Shown: one piece after another, positions 32,951-44,200 of the stretch
Layout: the number at the start of each line of letters is the position of its first letter
Position numbering within the stretch: position 1 is the first letter of the stretch
Assembly (NCBI RefSeq): GCF_019039105.1
Contig: NZ_JAHPIV010000017.1
Coordinates: forward strand, 1 to 64,000
DNA: 64,000 nt
DNA from: Desertibacillus haloalkaliphilus
GTDB taxonomy: Bacteria; Bacillota; Bacilli; Bacillales; KJ1-10-99
Direction: 5' to 3'
The notes under the pieces: generated by a model
Database searches by the model: none
What the model was told of the DNA's origin: nothing
Seen by the model: only the letters and a program-made list of their open reading frames with translations
Position numbers and translations under genes: made by a program

Positions 32951-33068
32951 ACGTTGAGTCGGTAAAGAAATTCAGGAAAATCATACATAATTTCAGCCTT
33001 TTTATACAAACTATAAATAGAATATAGCATGTACATAAAGTAAAAAAATCACAATATGTAGTTATCCG

Positions 33069-33139
33069 TTGACAACCAAACGCAATAGTTGATATAATTT
33101 TAAATTTATTTGACAAGATACTACAAAACATGCTATAAT
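33069..33139 (+). promoter_or_regulatory. Two tandem consensus promoters of veg
   Basis: Upstream: TTGACA (33069-33074), 18 bp, TATAAT (33093-33098). Downstream: TTGACA (33110-33115), 18 bp, TATAAT (33134-33139) with an extended TG motif. All four hexamers are perfect. The B. subtilis veg promoter is among its strongest. Confidence 0.88.
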
Positions 33140-33165
33140 TTAACATAGCGAGGTGGGGTGTATAA

Positions 33166-33429
33166 ATGGGAAAAACATTGGTTGATATTAAGCGTGCCTT
33201 GGATGCTAACGTTGGAAAGCGAATTACAATTAAAGCAAATGGCGGGCGTCGAAAAACGATTGAGCGGTCAGGTTTTCTTGAAGAAACATACCCTTCAGTA
33301 TTCATTGTGAAGTTAGATGAACAACAAAATGCATTTGAACGCGTATCTTATAGTTATGCAGATGTTCTGACAGAAACAGTTGAATTAACTGTTTGTGAGG
33401 AAGAGGCAGGAGTTACTCTAGAACAGTAG
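33166..33429 (+). CDS. veg: Veg protein, biofilm/stimulator of matrix genes
   Basis: An 87-residue basic protein (DUF1021) abundant in growing Bacillus; it is reported to stimulate biofilm-matrix expression by countering SinR, though its molecular activity is unclear. The family pattern is clear: [44 protein letters not shown] and [24 protein letters not shown] precedes the ATG. It is a monocistronic, very strongly promoted gene with a terminator behind it. Confidence 0.95.
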   Translation: MGKTLVDIKRALDANVGKRITIKANGGRRKTIERSGFLEETYPSVFIVKLDEQQNAFERVSYSYADVLTETVELTVCEEEAGVTLEQ

Positions 33430-33447
33430 GATGCGTTGTCGAGGATA

Positions 33448-33497
33448 AAATAGCTTTCTTAACGTGGTGTTAAGGGAGCTATATTTATTTTGTTTTT
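33448..33497 (+). terminator. Terminator after veg
   Basis: AATAGCT and CTTAAC (left) pair with GTTAAG and GAGCTAT (right), then an AT-rich run ending in TTTTG. Confidence 0.7.
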
Positions 33498-33507
33498 GTA
33501 CATACTA
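33478..33507 (+). promoter_or_regulatory. Sigma-G-like promoter of sspF
   Basis: CATACTA (33501-33507) is a perfect sigma-G -10. The -35 at 18-bp spacing (GCTAT, 33478-33482) is only a partial match to GHATR. sspF is expected to be forespore-specific. Confidence 0.5.
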
Positions 33508-33548
33508 TACTTGTCGGACCATCACATTTCTTAAAGGAGTTGTTGTAC

Positions 33549-33728
33549 ATGAGCAGACGACGCGGGATCATGTCAGAGCGCTTTAAGGAAGAGTTGGCGA
33601 AAGACCTCGGCTTCTATGATACTGTTCAAAAGGAAGGCTGGGGAGGCATCCGTGCTCGTGATGCTGGAAATATGGTGAAACGAGCAGTTGAAATGGCCGA
33701 AGAACAACTTTCTAGACAACAAAAATAA
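33549..33728 (+). CDS. sspF: Small acid-soluble spore protein SspF (alpha/beta type)
   Basis: A minor DNA-binding SASP that coats spore DNA. It is 59 residues (61 in B. subtilis): [20 protein letters not shown], then [33 protein letters not shown]. The [15 protein letters not shown] block is the conserved SspF form of the SASP signature and contains the region cut by the germination protease family (the E/G/W part). AAAGGAG lies 9 nt before the ATG at 33549. Confidence 0.93.
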   Translation: MSRRRGIMSERFKEELAKDLGFYDTVQKEGWGGIRARDAGNMVKRAVEMAEEQLSRQQK

Positions 33729-33747
33729 TTGTGATTGGTGCGACAGA

Positions 33748-33776
33748 GGCTGTTCCCTAGTGGAGCAGTCTTTTTT
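33748..33776 (+). terminator. Terminator after sspF
   Basis: GGCTGTTCC pairs with GGAGCAGTC (one G-U and one mismatch) around CTAGT, followed by TTTTTT. Confidence 0.75.
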
Positions 33777-34071
33777 GGTTAAACTGGATTTCCACAGAAG
33801 GTTTATGTATCGAAATAATCATGGTCTCTTTTGTTTTTAGTTGTATTTTCATAAGACTGGTGATTCACGTTTTTTCGCTGATTTCTTACGTATAAGTGTC
33901 GCAAATGCTAGAAAGAATGATGATAGGTTAAACGGAAACATGGCGAATATAGTCATATCTTGTGTTTTATTCGGGTCAGGTAAGGTGATCGTAGAAAAGG
34001 TGGTATGATATAGGAACTAATGATAAAATAACGTAAGCAAATGGAACAGTAGAGTAGAAGGTGAATGAACA
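33777..34071. other. Gap before ispE
   Basis: About 295 bp without a supported gene. A possible -10 TATGAT is at 34004-34009, about 65 bp before ispE, without a clear -35. Nothing else stands out. Confidence 0.4.
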
Positions 34072-34938
34072 GTGAAAATTTCAGTAAAAGCACCGGCAAA
34101 AATCAATTTGGCCCTCGATGTCCTGCATAAACGTGACGATGGATTTCATGAAGTTGAAATGATTATGACCACAGTTGATTTAGCCGACCGCGTTGACCTT
34201 ATTGAGCTAAATGAAGATAGCATCGCTGTCGAGGTTTCTGAAGGTTTTGTCCCAAATGATGAACGTAACCTCGCCTATCAAGCAGCGGATGTGTTAAAAA
34301 AGCGATTCCAAATCAAGAAAGGTGTTTCGATCTATATTTCAAAAAAGATTCCGGTAGCTGCAGGGTTAGCTGGTGGTAGTAGTGATGCAGCGGCAACATT
34401 GCGTGGCTTAAATCTATTATGGAATCTAGAGTTAAGTGATCACGAATTGGCTGAAATAGGTGCCGAGATTGGATCGGATGTGTCATTTTGTGTTTATGGT
34501 GGAACCGCACTTGCTACGGGAAGAGGCGAAATCATTAAGCAAATTGAATCACCGCCACCATGTTGGGTCGTGCTTGCCAAACCACCGATTGGTGTCTCAA
34601 CAGCAGAGGTATATCGGAAGTTGAACATCGATAAGGCAAAAGAGAGTGGCGTCCAGCCGATGTTGCAGGCCATTAATGAGCAAAACTTTGATGATATCTG
34701 TGAGCACTTATCCAATGATTTGGAATCAGTGACGTTTAAGCTTCATCCGGAAGTGAAACGGATTAAAGAACAAATGAAGCGATTTGGGGCCGAGGGCGTG
34801 TTAATGAGCGGGAGTGGCCCAACAGTTTTTGGATTAGTGAAAAAAGAATCACGTGTCCACCGTGTTTACAATGGATTAAGAGGTTTCTGTGGTGACGTCT
34901 ATGCCGTTCGTTTGATTAGTCAAGGACACCCTTGCTAA
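34072..34938 (+). CDS. ispE: 4-diphosphocytidyl-2-C-methyl-D-erythritol kinase
   Basis: A GHMP kinase of the MEP isoprenoid pathway; phosphorylates CDP-ME. It is 288 residues. The N-terminal [22 protein letters not shown] and the ATP loop [19 protein letters not shown] are diagnostic, as is the C-terminal [11 protein letters not shown]. The start is GTG with GAAGGTGA upstream. The gene is directly followed by the purR operator, the same order as in B. subtilis. Confidence 0.95.
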   Translation: MKISVKAPAKINLALDVLHKRDDGFHEVEMIMTTVDLADRVDLIELNEDSIAVEVSEGFVPNDERNLAYQAADVLKKRFQIKKGVSIYISKKIPVAAGLAGGSSDAAATLRGLNLLWNLELSDHELAEIGAEIGSDVSFCVYGGTALATGRGEIIKQIESPPPCWVVLAKPPIGVSTAEVYRKLNIDKAKESGVQPMLQAINEQNFDDICEHLSNDLESVTFKLHPEVKRIKEQMKRFGAEGVLMSGSGPTVFGLVKKESRVHRVYNGLRGFCGDVYAVRLISQGHPC

Positions 34939-34981
34939 AAACCGTACAAAAGTGGTATATTACTTTTAAATATTCGGTTTT
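34938..34981 (+). promoter_or_regulatory. PurBox pair upstream of purR
   Basis: AAAACCGTACAAA (34938-34950) and, inverted, AAATATTCGGTTTT (34968-34981) approximate the AWWWCCGAACWWT PurBox in its usual inverted pair. The TATATT between them (about 34957-34962) could be the -10. This implies autoregulation by PurR. Confidence 0.65.
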
Positions 34982-34998
34982 TAAAACTGGAGGGCGCT

Positions 34999-35847
34999 AT
35001 GAAAAAGTTAAGACGCAGTGGTAGGTTAGTCGATATGACTAACTATTTATTGCAACATCCTCATACATTAATTTCTTTAAGTTACTTTTCTGAACGGTAC
35101 CAATCAGCAAAATCATCAATAAGTGAAGATTTAGCGATTGTGAAAGAAATTTTTGAAAGCCAAAGCATCGGATCATTATTAACCATTCCTGGAGCTAGTG
35201 GTGGTGTGAAGTATATCCCGATGGTCAATCAGGATGAGGCAAAGCAAATGATTGATCAGTTGTGTGAAAAAGTAGAAGAACCGAATCGATTGCTGCCGGG
35301 TGGATACCTTTATATGATGGACATCCTTGGCAACCCGAGGTTAATGAACCAAATTGGACGGTTGTTTGCAGCGTTATTCTCGCACAAGAAAATTGATGCG
35401 GTGATGACTGTTGCAACGAAGGGAATTCCGATTGCTTATGCTGTAGGTAGTTATTTGGATGTTCCTGTAAGCATCGTACGTCGTGATCATCGTGTAACGG
35501 AAGGTTCTATGGTTAGTATTAACTATGTTTCTGGTTCATCAAAGCGAATCCAAACGATGTCACTTGCAAGACGTAGTTTAAAGCCTGGATCAAATGTACT
35601 AATCATTGATGACTTCATGAAGGCAGGCGGAACGATCCGAGGCATGATCGATTTACTAGAAGAGATACAAGCTGACGTTGTTGGGATTGGAGTTTTAGTT
35701 GAATCGGTTGATGTTGAGGAACGTTTGATTGATGATTACATATCAATTACAAGACTTGCGGATGTCAACAGTAAAGAAAAACGTGTTAAGGTTGAAGTAG
35801 GCAACTTTTTTGAAAAATTAGCAGAGATGAAGGAGGAAACACAATGA
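34999..35847 (+). CDS. purR: Purine operon repressor PurR
   Basis: Represses purine biosynthesis and related genes; PRPP binding releases it from DNA. An N-terminal winged-helix domain (about 1-75) is joined to a phosphoribosyltransferase-like domain with the PRPP motif [13 protein letters not shown]. It is 282 residues (285 in B. subtilis). GGAGGG precedes the ATG. yabJ overlaps the stop by 4 bp (ATGA), so they form one operon. PRPP itself is made by Prs, encoded 3.5 kb downstream. Confidence 0.96.
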   Translation: MKKLRRSGRLVDMTNYLLQHPHTLISLSYFSERYQSAKSSISEDLAIVKEIFESQSIGSLLTIPGASGGVKYIPMVNQDEAKQMIDQLCEKVEEPNRLLPGGYLYMMDILGNPRLMNQIGRLFAALFSHKKIDAVMTVATKGIPIAYAVGSYLDVPVSIVRRDHRVTEGSMVSINYVSGSSKRIQTMSLARRSLKPGSNVLIIDDFMKAGGTIRGMIDLLEEIQADVVGIGVLVESVDVEERLIDDYISITRLADVNSKEKRVKVEVGNFFEKLAEMKEETQ

Positions 35848-36218
35848 AAACTGTACAAACAAATGAAGCCCCTGCAGCGATTGGCCCGTATTCACAAGGG
35901 ATTGTTGTAAATAACATGTTTTATAGTTCAGGGCAAATCCCGTTGAACCCAGCAGGAGAACTTGTCGAAGGTGGCATTAAAGAACAGACTCATCAAGTGT
36001 TTAGTAATTTGCAGGCCGTTTTAAAAGAAGCTGGCGCTTCACTTAATAGTGTTGTCAAAGCAACTGTTTTTATTAAAGACATGGGAGATTTCCCAGTTAT
36101 CAATGAAATTTATGGTGAGTATTTCAGTGAACACAAGCCAGCTCGCTCTTGTGTTGAAGTGGCAAGATTGCCAAAGGATGTACTTATTGAAATCGAAGTT
36201 ATCGCGTTAGTAAAATAA
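35844..36218 (+). CDS. ridA: RidA family reactive-intermediate deaminase (YabJ)
   Basis: RidA hydrolyses reactive enamine/imine intermediates made by PLP enzymes such as threonine dehydratase. It is a 124-residue trimeric protein with the signatures [23 protein letters not shown] near the start and the conserved [19 protein letters not shown] with the catalytic arginine. AAGGAGG is inside purR and the ATG overlaps its TGA, so translation is coupled. B. subtilis YabJ has the same position. Confidence 0.96.
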   Translation: MKTVQTNEAPAAIGPYSQGIVVNNMFYSSGQIPLNPAGELVEGGIKEQTHQVFSNLQAVLKEAGASLNSVVKATVFIKDMGDFPVINEIYGEYFSEHKPARSCVEVARLPKDVLIEIEVIALVK

Positions 36219-36338
36219 TAATCTTTCCTTCCTTACACTAAATGACTGGTGTGAGGCCTTTCATTTCTTAAAGATTTTGAAATTTTTGTGAACAGCCGAA
36301 AAAATTTAATGATTTATTTTATTTTTCTAATTTTTAAG

Positions 36339-36364
36339 AAGGGATTGGAAAATCTTTGTTGAAT
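36339..36364 (+). promoter_or_regulatory. Sigma-H promoter of spoVG
   Basis: AAGGGATT (36339-36346) and GAAT (36361-36364), spaced 14 bp, fit the sigma-H pattern (AGGAWWT and GAAT). The strongly AT-rich DNA just upstream (36301-36336) recalls the AbrB-binding, promoter-enhancing region of B. subtilis spoVG. Confidence 0.65.
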
Positions 36365-36387
36365 CTAAGTTATTAAGATCGACTTAA

Positions 36388-36702
<315 letters not shown>

Positions 36703-36706
36703 GAAC

Positions 36707-36750
36707 AAAAAAACAGTGGCTCTGTCATCTTGATGGAGTCACTGTTTTTT
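36707..36750 (+). terminator. Terminator after spoVG
   Basis: AAAAAACAGTG and CT pair with AG and CACTGTTTTTT around a loop; symmetric A- and T-runs. Confidence 0.9.
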
Positions 36751-36973
36751 GTGATGTTATGAACTAGGGGGTTTCTTACTAAGTGAGAAAAGTTAATGGG
36801 ATAATCCCGATGGTGTGAACGTTATGTCGGAGAGAAGTGATACACCGGATATTGTAATTTATTAAGGTTGTACCCGATTACAACCGTGATGTTACAGTGA
36901 AATCGCAAAATTCCCGACCGCCTTCTATGTTTATAACTTTCACTGTTTCGTGTAATTATTAACGTCAGAACGC

Positions 36974-37002
36974 TTGAAATAGCCTCGTTTTTAGGATATA
37001 TT
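36974..37002 (+). promoter_or_regulatory. Sigma-A promoter of glmU
   Basis: TTGAAA (36974-36979), 17 bp, TATATT (36997-37002), 34 bp before the glmU ATG. The rest of the 285-bp gap shows nothing else that I can support. Confidence 0.65.
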
Positions 37003-37035
37003 CGTAATGGAAAAAGGAACTGTTGGAGGGTAAAC

Positions 37036-38406
37036 ATGAGCAATCGTTTTGCGGTCATTTTAGCCGCGGGTCAAGGGACCAGAATGAAATCAAAGTTATA
37101 CAAAGTGTTGCATCCAGTTTGTGGTAAACCGATGATTCAACATGTCGTTGACCAAGTTTCAGGAGTCGGACTTGAAAAAATTGTAACGATCATTGGACAT
37201 GGGGCCGATGCCGTAAAAGATCAACTTGGTAATCAAGTTACATATGCACTTCAAAATGAACAGCTTGGAACTGGTCATGCGGTTATGCAAGCAGAAGCCG
37301 AGTTGGCAGAAGAAAAAGGGGTTACAATTGTTGTTTGTGGTGATACACCTTTAATTACATCTGAAACGATGGAAGCATTGATGGAACACCATGAACACAC
37401 ACAAGCGAAAGTAACCATTCTAACTGCAAATGCCAGCGATCCGACTGGGTATGGGCGAATTGTCCGTAATGCTGAAGGTGCTGTAGAACGAATTGTTGAG
37501 CATAAGGATGCAACAGAACATGAACGGGAAATCTCTGAGATTAATACAGGTACATACTGTTTTGACAATGCCTCTCTTTTTGCAGCGTTGAAACAGGTCG
37601 GAAATGATAATGTTCAAGGCGAATATTATTTGCCGGATGTTATTGAAATCTTGCAACGCCAAGGTGAAGTTGTTTCAGCTTATCAAACGGATACGTTCTC
37701 AGAAACACTTGGAGTAAATGACCGTGTGGCTTTATCGCAAGCAGAGCAGGTCATGAAGCAACGAATTAATGAACGGTTGATGCGAGCAGGTGTGACGATT
37801 GTTGACCCAGATCATACATATGTCTCTTCTGATGCTCAGATTGGTCAGGATACGGTTTTGTTGCCTGGAACAGTGATTCAAGGTGAAACAGTTATTGGTG
37901 ATGATTGTACCATTGGCCCTCATACGGAAATCATAGATAGTACAGTTGGTGATCGAACGAAGCTTAAGCAATCTGTCATTCATCAAAGTCAGATTGGAAA
38001 TGATGTTAATGTTGGCCCATTCGCACATATTCGCCCATCATCGGAGATCCATGATGAAGTGAAGATCGGTAATTTTGTTGAAGTGAAAAAGTCTGTATTT
38101 GGAAACCGTAGTAAAGCCTCTCATTTAAGCTACATTGGTGATGCCAATGTTGGTGAAGATGTTAACCTAGGATGTGGTTCAATTACGGTGAATTATGATG
38201 GAGAGAATAAGCATCTTACAACCATCGAAGACGGTGCATTTATTGGGTGTAATACAAATTTAGTTGCCCCTGTGACTGTTGGTAAACAAGCGTATGTTGC
38301 GGCAGGATCAACGATTACCAACGATGTCCCAGGTCAAGCGCTATCGATTGCTCGAGCAAGACAAACGAATAAAGAAGGTTATGTAACGAAAAAGAACGAT
38401 AAATAA
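37036..38406 (+). CDS. glmU: Bifunctional GlmU (UDP-GlcNAc pyrophosphorylase / GlcN-1-P acetyltransferase)
   Basis: Makes UDP-N-acetylglucosamine for peptidoglycan and teichoic acids in two steps. The N-terminal nucleotidyltransferase has [20 protein letters not shown] (8-27) and the NTGTYCF segment; the C-terminal half (about 250-456) is a left-handed beta-helix acetyltransferase with hexapeptide repeats ([13 protein letters not shown] and later) and the [21 protein letters not shown] active-site region. Length 456 matches. GGAGGG precedes the ATG. prs follows after 33 bp. Confidence 0.97.
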   Translation: MSNRFAVILAAGQGTRMKSKLYKVLHPVCGKPMIQHVVDQVSGVGLEKIVTIIGHGADAVKDQLGNQVTYALQNEQLGTGHAVMQAEAELAEEKGVTIVVCGDTPLITSETMEALMEHHEHTQAKVTILTANASDPTGYGRIVRNAEGAVERIVEHKDATEHEREISEINTGTYCFDNASLFAALKQVGNDNVQGEYYLPDVIEILQRQGEVVSAYQTDTFSETLGVNDRVALSQAEQVMKQRINERLMRAGVTIVDPDHTYVSSDAQIGQDTVLLPGTVIQGETVIGDDCTIGPHTEIIDSTVGDRTKLKQSVIHQSQIGNDVNVGPFAHIRPSSEIHDEVKIGNFVEVKKSVFGNRSKASHLSYIGDANVGEDVNLGCGSITVNYDGENKHLTTIEDGAFIGCNTNLVAPVTVGKQAYVAAGSTITNDVPGQALSIARARQTNKEGYVTKKNDK

Positions 38407-38439
38407 CACGAATTAAATTAACGGAGGTTTACACACAAA

Positions 38440-39390
38440 ATGGCTAAATATGGAGATCCGTATTTAAAGGTATTTACATTGAATTCAAATCCGGAGCTTG
38501 CTCATGAGATTACAAAACACATTGGTGTAGAAATGGGGAAAAGCTCTGTCGCTCGTTTTAGTGATGGTGAAGTACAAATTAACATTGAAGAAAGCATTCG
38601 TGGCTGTGATGTCTATCTAATCCAATCGACATCAGCGCCTGCAAATGAGCATATTATGGAGCTATTAATTATGATCGATGCATTAAAGCGAGCATCGGCA
38701 CGAACAATTAACGTTGTTATTCCTTATTATGGGTATGCTCGCCAGGACCGCAAAGCACGTGCTCGTGAGCCGATTACCTCTAAGCTAGTTGCTAATCTTT
38801 TGGAAACAGCAGGCGCGAGTCGTGTTTTAACAATGGACCTACATGCCACACAAATCCAAGGATTCTTTGATATTCCTGTCGATCAACTTCTTGGTGTTCC
38901 AATCTTGTCAGATCACTTCAAGCAAAAAGAATTGGATGACGTTGTTATTGTATCTCCTGACCATGGTGGCGTTGTTCGTGCGCGAAAAATGGCAGATCGC
39001 CTCAAAGCACCAATCGCAATTATCGACAAGCGTCGACCGAAGCCAAATGTGGCTGAAGTCATGAATATTGTCGGAAATATTGAAGGAAAGACTGCCATTA
39101 TTATTGATGACATTATCGATACAGCAGGAACAATTACGCTCGCTGCTAATGCGCTTGTGGAACAAGGTGCTAAAGAAGTATATGCATGTTGTACACACCC
39201 TGTTTTATCTGGACCAGCGATTGAGCGTATCGACAATTCAAAAATTAAAGAGCTTGTCGTAACGAATACGATTCCATTAGAGGAAGAGAAGAAGATCGAC
39301 AAGATTACTCCGTTATCAGTTGCGCCGTTAATTTCGGATGCGATTATCCGCGTCCATGAAGATGCATCTGTTAGTACATTATTCGATTAA
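38440..39390 (+). CDS. prs: Ribose-phosphate pyrophosphokinase
   Basis: Forms PRPP from ribose 5-phosphate and ATP; PRPP feeds purine, pyrimidine, His and Trp synthesis and is the effector of PurR. It is 316 residues. The flexible-loop/ATP region [14 protein letters not shown] and the PRPP-binding motif [13 protein letters not shown] are present, as is the metal-binding [16 protein letters not shown] precedes the ATG. It is co-transcribed with glmU in B. subtilis and probably here. Confidence 0.97.
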   Translation: MAKYGDPYLKVFTLNSNPELAHEITKHIGVEMGKSSVARFSDGEVQINIEESIRGCDVYLIQSTSAPANEHIMELLIMIDALKRASARTINVVIPYYGYARQDRKARAREPITSKLVANLLETAGASRVLTMDLHATQIQGFFDIPVDQLLGVPILSDHFKQKELDDVVIVSPDHGGVVRARKMADRLKAPIAIIDKRRPKPNVAEVMNIVGNIEGKTAIIIDDIIDTAGTITLAANALVEQGAKEVYACCTHPVLSGPAIERIDNSKIKELVVTNTIPLEEEKKIDKITPLSVAPLISDAIIRVHEDASVSTLFD

Positions 39391-39426
39391 AATAGCTGAT
39401 TTTATTTGCTGTTCTACACTTTTCTC

Positions 39427-39451
39427 GTTTAAATTGTGCAAAAAAGGGAAC
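39427..39451 (+). promoter_or_regulatory. Sigma-B promoter of ctc
   Basis: GTTTAA (39427-39432), 13-bp spacer, GGGAAC (39446-39451) matches the sigma-B consensus GTTTAA-n12-14-GGGWAW with one change. ctc is the classical sigma-B gene of B. subtilis. Confidence 0.75.
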
Positions 39452-39490
39452 ACCTTATAAGGAACGTTATTATACGATTGAGGTGATAGA

Positions 39491-40114
39491 ATGGCAGTAA
39501 AACTTATCGCTAAGAATCGAGATGATCTAAAACGATCGCAAACAAGAGAATATCGATTAAGCGGGTTAGTGCCAGCAGTTTTGTACGGAAAAAAACTAGA
39601 AAGTCAGCCAGTTGTCGTTGATAGTGTCCCTTTTATAAAAGCGTTGCGAGAAGTTGGTCGTAATGGGATCTTTTCTTTGTCAGTGGAGGGCAATGGAAAG
39701 ACACATCAGGTCATTGTTCATGACCTCCAAACGGACTCGTTAAAAGGCGGTCTCCTCCATATCGACTTTTTCGAAGTAGATATGAAGTCAGAACTTGATG
39801 CGAATGTAGCGGTAAGGCTTACAGGTGAAGCACCAGGTTCAAAAGAGGGTGGTGTTGTTTCGCACTTACTTTATGAGCTTTCGGTCCGTGCTTTGCCTGC
39901 TGATATCCCAGAAGAGATTGAAGTTGATATTTCAAACCTCGGAATTGGCGATTCTATTCAAGTTAGTGATCTAACTCACGTGGATTCATTTGAGATTAAT
40001 AATGATCCAGAAGAAACAATCGTAACCATTACAGCTCCTGCTGCTGAGAAAGAGCCTGAGCAAACGCCAGAAGAGGAAGTTGAAGAGGCAGCTGAAGAAA
40101 AGCAAGAAGAATAA
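39491..40114 (+). CDS. ctc: General stress protein Ctc (ribosomal protein bL25 family)
   Basis: A 5S-rRNA-binding protein of the TL5/L25 family induced by general stress. The N-terminal L25 domain (about 1-92) and the TL5 C-terminal beta domain (about 95-185) are followed by an acidic tail ([17 protein letters not shown]). It is 207 residues. GAGGTGATAG precedes the ATG. It lies between prs and pth, as in B. subtilis. Confidence 0.95.
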   Translation: MAVKLIAKNRDDLKRSQTREYRLSGLVPAVLYGKKLESQPVVVDSVPFIKALREVGRNGIFSLSVEGNGKTHQVIVHDLQTDSLKGGLLHIDFFEVDMKSELDANVAVRLTGEAPGSKEGGVVSHLLYELSVRALPADIPEEIEVDISNLGIGDSIQVSDLTHVDSFEINNDPEETIVTITAPAAEKEPEQTPEEEVEEAAEEKQEE

Positions 40115-40123
40115 CGAATAAGG

Positions 40124-40154
40124 AAGGTGTAGCCAACAGGGTTATACCTTTTTT
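40124..40154 (+). terminator. Terminator after ctc
   Basis: AAGGTGTA pairs with TTATACCTT and continues into a T-run ending near 40154. Confidence 0.75.
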
Positions 40155-40194
40155 ATCGGTTATTCTTATGTTGATGAAAGTGAGGCTATTCACG

Positions 40195-40752
40195 ATGAAG
40201 TTAATTGTTGGGTTAGGTAACCCTGGTAAGAAGTATGAAGGTACAAGACATAATGTGGGTTTTTCAGTCATTGACCAATGTGCTAAAGATCTGATGATTG
40301 ATATTGACCAATCAAAATTTAAAGGGGTTTATGGATATAAAACGATAGAAGGGGAAAAGGTGTTTCTCCTCAAGCCACTTACATACATGAATTTATCAGG
40401 CGAATCGATTCGCCCATTGATGGATTTTTATAAGATTGATATCAACGATCTTCTCGTTGTTTACGATGATTTAGATTTACCAGTTGGTAAAATCCGTCTG
40501 AGGCAAAAAGGTGGCCATGGTGGACATAATGGTATCAGATCAATCATTTCACATTTAGGGACAAATGAATTCAAGCGAATTCGTGTTGGTGTAGATCGAC
40601 CGACAGCAGATGATACAGTGATTAACCATGTCTTAAGTACGTTCCGCCCTGATGAAAGAGACGGGATCGCAGAAGCTGTTGAACAATCCGCAAAGGCTTG
40701 TGAAGCTTGGGTTACCAATGACTTTTTGCAAGTGATGAATGAGTTTAACTAA
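40195..40752 (+). CDS. pth: Peptidyl-tRNA hydrolase
   Basis: Releases tRNA from peptidyl-tRNA that drops off the ribosome; known as spoVC in B. subtilis because of a sporulation mutant. It is 185 residues with [21 protein letters not shown] at the start (catalytic His in TRHNVG), the [12 protein letters not shown] segment, [15 protein letters not shown] and [12 protein letters not shown]. The ATG at 40195 starts at the family N-terminus; GAGG lies 11 nt upstream, and earlier in-frame starts at 40168-40171 are less likely. Confidence 0.95.
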   Translation: MKLIVGLGNPGKKYEGTRHNVGFSVIDQCAKDLMIDIDQSKFKGVYGYKTIEGEKVFLLKPLTYMNLSGESIRPLMDFYKIDINDLLVVYDDLDLPVGKIRLRQKGGHGGHNGIRSIISHLGTNEFKRIRVGVDRPTADDTVINHVLSTFRPDERDGIAEAVEQSAKACEAWVTNDFLQVMNEFN

Positions 40753-40777
40753 ATGAATAGTTTACCTCCGCATGGTT

Positions 40778-40799
40778 CATACTAACGTTTAATAGTATG
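40778..40799. promoter_or_regulatory. Inverted repeat before fin
   Basis: CATACTA (40778-40784) and TAGTATG (40793-40799) form a perfect 7-bp palindrome, 30 bp before the fin ATG. CATACTA is also a sigma-G-type -10 sequence. No standard promoter hexamer pair was found for fin. Confidence 0.4.
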
Positions 40800-40828
40800 C
40801 ATATTCATGATTAAGGGGGCATATATTA

Positions 40829-41056
40829 ATGGCAATTCATTACCGCTGCCGCCATTGCGGTGTAGGGATGGGTTCATTTAATGAACAACTGGATTCACAA
40901 CAACTAGGATTTCATCACTTAAATGAGCATGAAAGACAAGAAATGATCCGGTATGACAATAATGGAGATGTTAATGTCGATGTTATTTGTGAAGATTGTC
41001 AGGAGGCGCTTGAACGCAATCCCGATTATCACCAGCTTGAAACATTTATTCAATAA
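40829..41056 (+). CDS. fin: Anti-sigma-F factor Fin
   Basis: Fin switches off sigma-F so that sigma-G can take over in the forespore. It is a 75-residue zinc-binding protein with paired knuckles C7-R-H-C10 and C54-E-D-C57. The conserved block [27 protein letters not shown] matches the family closely. AGGGGG precedes the ATG. It sits between pth and mfd as in B. subtilis (yabK). Together with Gin at 13 kb, the window holds two sigma-switch proteins. Confidence 0.94.
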   Translation: MAIHYRCRHCGVGMGSFNEQLDSQQLGFHHLNEHERQEMIRYDNNGDVNVDVICEDCQEALERNPDYHQLETFIQ

Positions 41057-41087
41057 GTAAAAAATGGCTCAAGACATAATCAGAAGG

Positions 41088-41116
41088 GCTTTGGTTGTAA
41101 TCACCAAAGCGTTTTT
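41088..41116 (+). terminator. Terminator after fin
   Basis: GCTTTGG (41088-41094) pairs with CCAAAGC (41104-41110), followed by GTTTTT. Confidence 0.85.
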
Positions 41117-41297
41117 CTGTTGTTACTTATTGAATCTGTTTCAAATCGTTAACAAACGGTTGATAAAGAGAATGATTAGAATAAAAGAGGAATATGGTTA
41201 GATTCATAGAAATTACTACCATTATAGATTTGGAATTCCATGAACAAATCTATTGTTCATCCATATGATGACAGCTATGGAGTTAGGGGGAACATGG

Positions 41298-44200
41298 ATG
41301 TTTGGATTACAGCAATATCTTTTACAAAGTGATGATATAAAAGCGGTTTCAGAAAGTGTTGATGCAAATATTAAAGAGCAACTCATCACCGGGTTAACGG
41401 GATCCGCTCGGACACTAACGATGGCATCTGTCTTTCAAGAAACAAAGCGGACACAATTGGTAATTACTCATAATTTGTATCAAGCTCAAAAGTTATATGA
41501 AGATTTCACTGAACTTGTAGGTGAAGAGAGTGTTTATCTTTACCCAGTCAATGAGTTAATTTCCTCAGAGATTGCGATTGCCAGCCCTGAGATGAAGTCG
41601 CAACGAATTGAAGTATTAGATCGGCTTGTCCAAGGGCGTCTTCGCCATGGGATTGTGATTGTACCAATGGCTGGAGTTAGACGTTTGCTTCCACCAAGGA
41701 ACGTTTGGGAGCAAAGTCAGTGCCGCTTTCAAGTAGGGACAGAAATCAGCGTAGAAGAGACGCTAGCAAAACTGGTTGCCATTGGATTCCAACGAGTCGA
41801 TATGGTGTCTGCCCCAGGGGAATTTAGTGTTCGTGGTGGAATTATCGATATTTACCCATTAACTGAGGAATTGCCGGTCCGAATCGAGTTGTTTGATACA
41901 GAGGTCGATTCTGTCCGTTTCTTTACCGTTGAAGACCAGCGCTCTGAAAAACAAATAAATGAGATCACCATTGGCCCTGCGCAAGAAGTTATTTTATTTA
42001 ATGAACAATATGAGCGGGGCGCTATCAAGCTAGAAGAGGGACTAGCAGATAGCTTAAAGAAGCTAAAAAATAAAACTGCAAAAGAAAAGATGAGCGAGCA
42101 TATTTCATATGAAGTTCAACAGTTAAAAAATAAAACCGCCTTTCAAAGTATGTATAAATATATGAGTTTATATTATGAAGAACGGTCGTCAATTATCGAC
42201 TACTTACCTATGAGTAGTGTTATTTTTATTGACGAGATTAGTCGTGTACAAGAAATGGCTGATAACCTCGATAAGGAAGAGGCAGAATGGCTTACGACAC
42301 TAATTGAACATGGGGAAGTTATTTCCGATTTGGAGATGTCAAAAAACTTCGAAAAAATAATCAAGCAAACACAGCATCCACTTGTTTACTTATCGTTGTT
42401 TTTACGACATGTTCCTTCGACTAATCCGCAAAATATTCTTAATTTCAACTGCAAGGCGATGCAAAACTTCCATGGCCAAGTTCATTTATTGAAAAGTGAA
42501 GCCGAACGGTGGGCGAAGTCTGACTATGCGGTTGTCTTTTTGGCGGCGACAAAGGAACGTGCAAAACGACTGAGTCATGTTTTGGAAGACTACGATATCG
42601 AAGCAACCATTGTTGAGCAAAAAACAGAATTATCAACGAAACAAGAGCAAATTATGATCGGTGGATTAAGTGGCGGGTTCGAATTAGCGATGCAAAAACT
42701 AGTAGTCGTTACTGAAGAGGAAATTTTCACACAGAAAGCAAAAAGACCTCAACGAAAGCAAAAGCTATCGAATGCCGAGCGCATTAAAAGTTATTCTGAA
42801 TTAGAAGTTGGCGACCTTGTTGTTCATGCCAGTCATGGAATTGGGAAATATTTAGGTATTGAAACACTAGAAATCAACGGCATCCACAAAGATTATCTGC
42901 ATGTACGATATGCAGGAAATGATAAATTGTATGTACCTGTCGAACAAATTGATCAAGTTCAAAAGTATGTTGGCTCTGAAGAGAAGGATCCAAAAATCTA
43001 TGCGTTGGGCGGTAATGATTGGAAGAAGGTCAAGAAAAAGGTACAATCATCAGTTGAAGATATTGCTGATGACTTGATCAAGCTTTATGCTGAGCGTGAG
43101 GCGAGTAAAGGTCATGCCTTCTCACCTGATGGACCTGAACAGGGTGACTTTGAGGCCTCGTTCCCTTACCAAGAAACAGAAGATCAAATCCGAGCGATTA
43201 CAGAAATTAAAGAAGATATGGAAAAGGAGCGGCCGATGGATCGCTTGCTTTGTGGTGACGTTGGCTACGGAAAAACAGAGGTTGCGATTCGAGCAGCATT
43301 TAAAGCGATCATGGATGGCAAGCAAGTTGCGATTTTAGTACCAACAACTATTTTAGCACAGCAACATTATGAGACTGTCAAAGAGCGCTTCCAAGACTAT
43401 CCAATCAATGTGAGTGTCTTAAGCCGCTTCCGCTCAAGGAGGGAGCAAACGCAAACCATAAAAGGATTAAATGCTGGATCGGTAGATCTTGTTGTTGGGA
43501 CACATCGGTTATTATCTAAAGATATTAAGTTCAAAGACTTAGGGTTATTAATTGTGGATGAGGAACAAAGGTTTGGAGTTACCCATAAGGAAAAAATTAA
43601 GCGGATGAAAGCCAATATTGATGTATTAACGTTAACAGCGACACCAATCCCGCGAACATTGCATATGTCGATGCTTGGTGTTCGTGACTTGTCTGTTATC
43701 GAGACACCACCTGAAAACCGCTTTCCGGTACAAACCTATGTTGTTGAGTATAATGCTTCGCTTGTAAAAGAAGCCATCGAACGGGAATTATCAAGAGGGG
43801 GACAGGTTTACTTCCTCTATAACCGGGTCGATGATATTGCGCAAATGGCTGAGCGAATTTCAATGCTTGTCCCTGATGCAAAAGTAAACCTTGCCCATGG
43901 ACAAATGAATGAGACTGAACTTGAGGCGGTCATGATTGATTTCCTTGAAGGAAACAGTGATGTATTAGTTACAACGACAATTATTGAAACAGGGGTAGAT
44001 ATTCCTAATGTAAATACATTAATTATCTATAATGCAGATAAAATGGGGCTTTCACAGCTTTACCAAATTAGGGGACGTGTGGGACGCTCGAATCGAGTCG
44101 CTTATGCCTACTTTACGTATCAGCGCGACAAAGTGTTAACAGAAGTCGCTGAAAAACGTCTTCAGGCGATCAAAGAGTTTACCGAGCTCGGTTCTGGGTT

